NCBI GenBank assembly: GCA_026129135.1
Contig: JAHCIQ010000002.1
Coordinates: forward strand, 434,001-498,000
Reading direction: 5' to 3'
Source of the DNA: Cyanobacteria bacterium TGS_CYA1
Lineage (GTDB): Bacteria > Cyanobacteriota > Vampirovibrionia > Obscuribacterales > Obscuribacteraceae
Length of the DNA stretch: 64,000 bases
The stretch's first letter is position 1; each line of letters begins with the position of its first letter. Below are positions 62,624 through 64,000 of this stretch, piece after piece. Both the position numbers and the translations under genes were made by a program. The notes beneath the pieces were generated by a model. The model was not told the DNA's origin. It searched no databases and saw only the letters and a program-made list of their open reading frames with translations.

Positions 62624-62834
62624 TTTTATTAGTACTCCTAGTACAAAAAAGAGGAAAACACGCATTCTTTCGCTCAGCCAACTCAGAGTGCGGTTTGTAT
62701 GCTTCTTGTGTAGCACGGCATTTTTCAGGCAATGCCGAATTCAAATGTCAAGCAAAACAAGGCAAACAGGCTGTGAGACTCGTTTTGGCGCTGCGGCAAT
62801 CACCTACAGAACAGTAGTGAATCAACGAGATAAT

Positions 62835-63524
62835 TTACTCCTTTTCCATACGAGAGTTCACTGTAACTCGCTGCTGACTTTTGATCTCATAAAGCAAGTC
62901 TTCACAGTTGCTGGCCATCTCAAGGTTGCCGTTGTTTAAGTAAGCACATCTTAATTGCTCTAGAAGATCCAATTCAAACGTCCTTTTAAAGTAGGCTTCG
63001 TTCAAAGAAACCTTCAACGCAGCATCATTAGTCAGACGAATTCCCTCGTCCAATACGGAATAGTAAGTCGATACCAGTACATCTCCACCTAACCCACCAC
63101 CAACTTCGCCTGATTGACCGTAACGTGGGTCAACCGGAACACTTGGGATAACCTTGATCTCGGCAATATCATTGGTTTTAAAATATGCCTGACTTGCAAA
63201 AATAGAAATGATAAATGCGTAAAAGGCAGAAACTGCATAGACCACTTTTCTGTATTGAGCCCTCACGGGACGCAAAAATTTTGGGCACTCATCGGTAGTG
63301 ATGGTGCCGTCCTGACGCAGAAAAAACTTGACGCACTTTCTGTCGCCACTATGGCTGGACAATAAAATCGCTTCAGCTTCTTTTTTGGACATGTCCGAAA
63401 TGTTGTAGACCTTTTTGTCGCATTGTTTGCACAAGCGCTCACGCTCGCCTCCTTCCATGGTCTCCCAGAGCACTGGGCAGGGAAACGAGAGCATGAGCGA
63501 ATCAAGTGGATTATCCTTTTTCAT
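62835..63524 (-). CDS. Cys-motif membrane protein
   Basis: The 229-residue protein has an N-terminal zinc-type motif: FPCPVLWETM near 14-23, RLCKQCDKKVYNISDM near 30-45, DRKCVKFF near 61-68 and TTDECPKF near 76-83. This order (CP.W..M, C..C...V.D, C..F, CP) occurs at the start of many proteins in bacteria with large genomes; its role is unknown. One membrane segment follows at about 94-112. The outer part has SVPVDPRYGQSGEVGGG and a helical end. It stands alone. Confidence 0.8.
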   Translation of the reverse strand: MKKDNPLDSLMLSFPCPVLWETMEGGERERLCKQCDKKVYNISDMSKKEAEAILLSSHSGDRKCVKFFLRQDGTITTDECPKFLRPVRAQYRKVVYAVSAFYAFIISIFASQAYFKTNDIAEIKVIPSVPVDPRYGQSGEVGGGLGGDVLVSTYYSVLDEGIRLTNDAALKVSLNEAYFKRTFELDLLEQLRCAYLNNGNLEMASNCEDLLYEIKSQQRVTVNSRMEKE

Positions 63525-63626
63525 AATCCGATTTTATTTAAAACACACCGATCGATGAACGGGAGAACCACTAATTATTCTGACGAACACTAGGTATTTC
63601 TCTCACTAAAAGCAGTAAGAATCCAG

Positions 63627-64000
63627 TTATTTAGTAGCGGGTGAATCTAATTTTTCAACTTTGACACGTTTTGGTGCAGTTTTATTCAAATACGCTAACT
63701 CTTTTTCTCTCTCGGCAGTTAGTTTCTTTTGGTCTTCGACAAATACAAACGATTCGTTGAGCAGGTTCATTTTGGCGACGTGAGCCTTGAGTAATCGATT
63801 ATCTTTCGCCAAAATCTCATCTATTTTGACCAGCAGCTTGTTGTAATTTTCTTGTGTCATCTCGAAAGGAATGACGCGACTTCTTAATAAGTAGTATTCA
63901 TCCAGTAGTAACATCAAATTGTCCGGATTTAGTCTGCGAGCATTTTTAAGCGCAGTTTCAGCACAGTCAAACATGTAATCACGGTCAGTTCGTGGCAGTT
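63627..64000 (-). CDS. C-terminal end of a larger gene, partial at window edge
   Basis: At least 123 residues are visible; the frame stays open up to the right edge (the bases before the ATG at 63974 read LPRTDRDY), so the true start lies outside. The part has helical TPR-like spacing (MFDCAETALKNARRLNPDNL, LLDEYYLLRSRVIPF) and a charged end with KLTAEREKELAYLNK. It probably belongs to another TPR protein. Confidence 0.7.
   Translation of the reverse strand, partial: LPRTDRDYMFDCAETALKNARRLNPDNLMLLLDEYYLLRSRVIPFEMTQENYNKLLVKIDEILAKDNRLLKAHVAKMNLLNESFVFVEDQKKLTAEREKELAYLNKTAPKRVKVEKLDSPATK

Overview
The window (about 43% G+C by eye) is a stretch of bacterial chromosome with genes on both strands and no rRNA, tRNA, CRISPR array or intact mobile element that I can see. 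Many genes encode exported or membrane-anchored TPR proteins. There are also very large hybrid histidine kinases, a Ser/Thr kinase with leucine-rich repeats, two hemerythrins and several thiol/persulfide and electrophile-stress genes. This mix recalls non-photosynthetic cyanobacterial relatives (Melainabacteria/Vampirovibrionia, Obscuribacterales type), but that placement is inference without a marker gene.

Layout. 0.1-3.7 kb: TPR protein, hemerythrin, fatty-acid-hydroxylase-like membrane protein, DUF1269-like protein. 3.7-7.6 kb: minus-strand persulfide-type operon (YgaP-like rhodanese, CoA-disulfide-reductase-like flavoprotein with rhodanese, secreted hydrolase, ArsR regulator) behind a 30-bp palindrome. 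7.5-7.8 kb is the only gap over 300 bases; it holds that palindrome and a 40-bp tandem repeat. 7.8-12.7 kb: six-gene minus-strand operon led by a HigA antitoxin whose HigB toxin is reduced to a 38-codon remnant, followed by two paralogous exported proteins, a cytoplasmic protein, an exported TPR protein and a polytopic membrane protein. 12.8-23.5 kb: HAD-HerA fusion and two hybrid kinases, one with about 13 HAMP-type units. 23.7-33.2 kb: acetyltransferase, TPR proteins, a divergent HxlR/rhodanese pair with phased operator boxes, and a TPR protein with a soluble T2SS-F-like domain. 33.3-37.8 kb: unknown protein, hemerythrin with a histone-H1-like tail, and a NarL-type two-component pair. 37.8-42.9 kb: orphan DJ-1/HPII-like domain, and an operon of a HerA-like ATPase abutting a Ser/Thr kinase with LRRs. 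43.0-50.8 kb: TetR and VOC protein, di-haem oxidoreductase, TadG-like and TadE-like proteins. 50.8-57.3 kb: electrophile-stress locus: a CMD/AhpD-like protein with an in-frame UGA at the second redox cysteine (probable selenoprotein), an RND pump, its adaptor, a NemR-like TetR and an LRV-repeat protein. Near-identical operators link these promoters. 57.4-64 kb: TPR/TonB-C protein, DJ-1 family protein, secreted thioredoxin-like protein, DUF1963 protein, small zinc-ribbon protein, glycine-zipper stress protein, Cys-motif membrane protein and one gene running off the right edge.

The strongest discoveries are the CxxU selenoprotein candidate beside the TetR-controlled pump, the repeated promoter-operator module of that regulon, the persulfide operon with its palindrome, the HerA-kinase operon and the poly-HAMP kinase.
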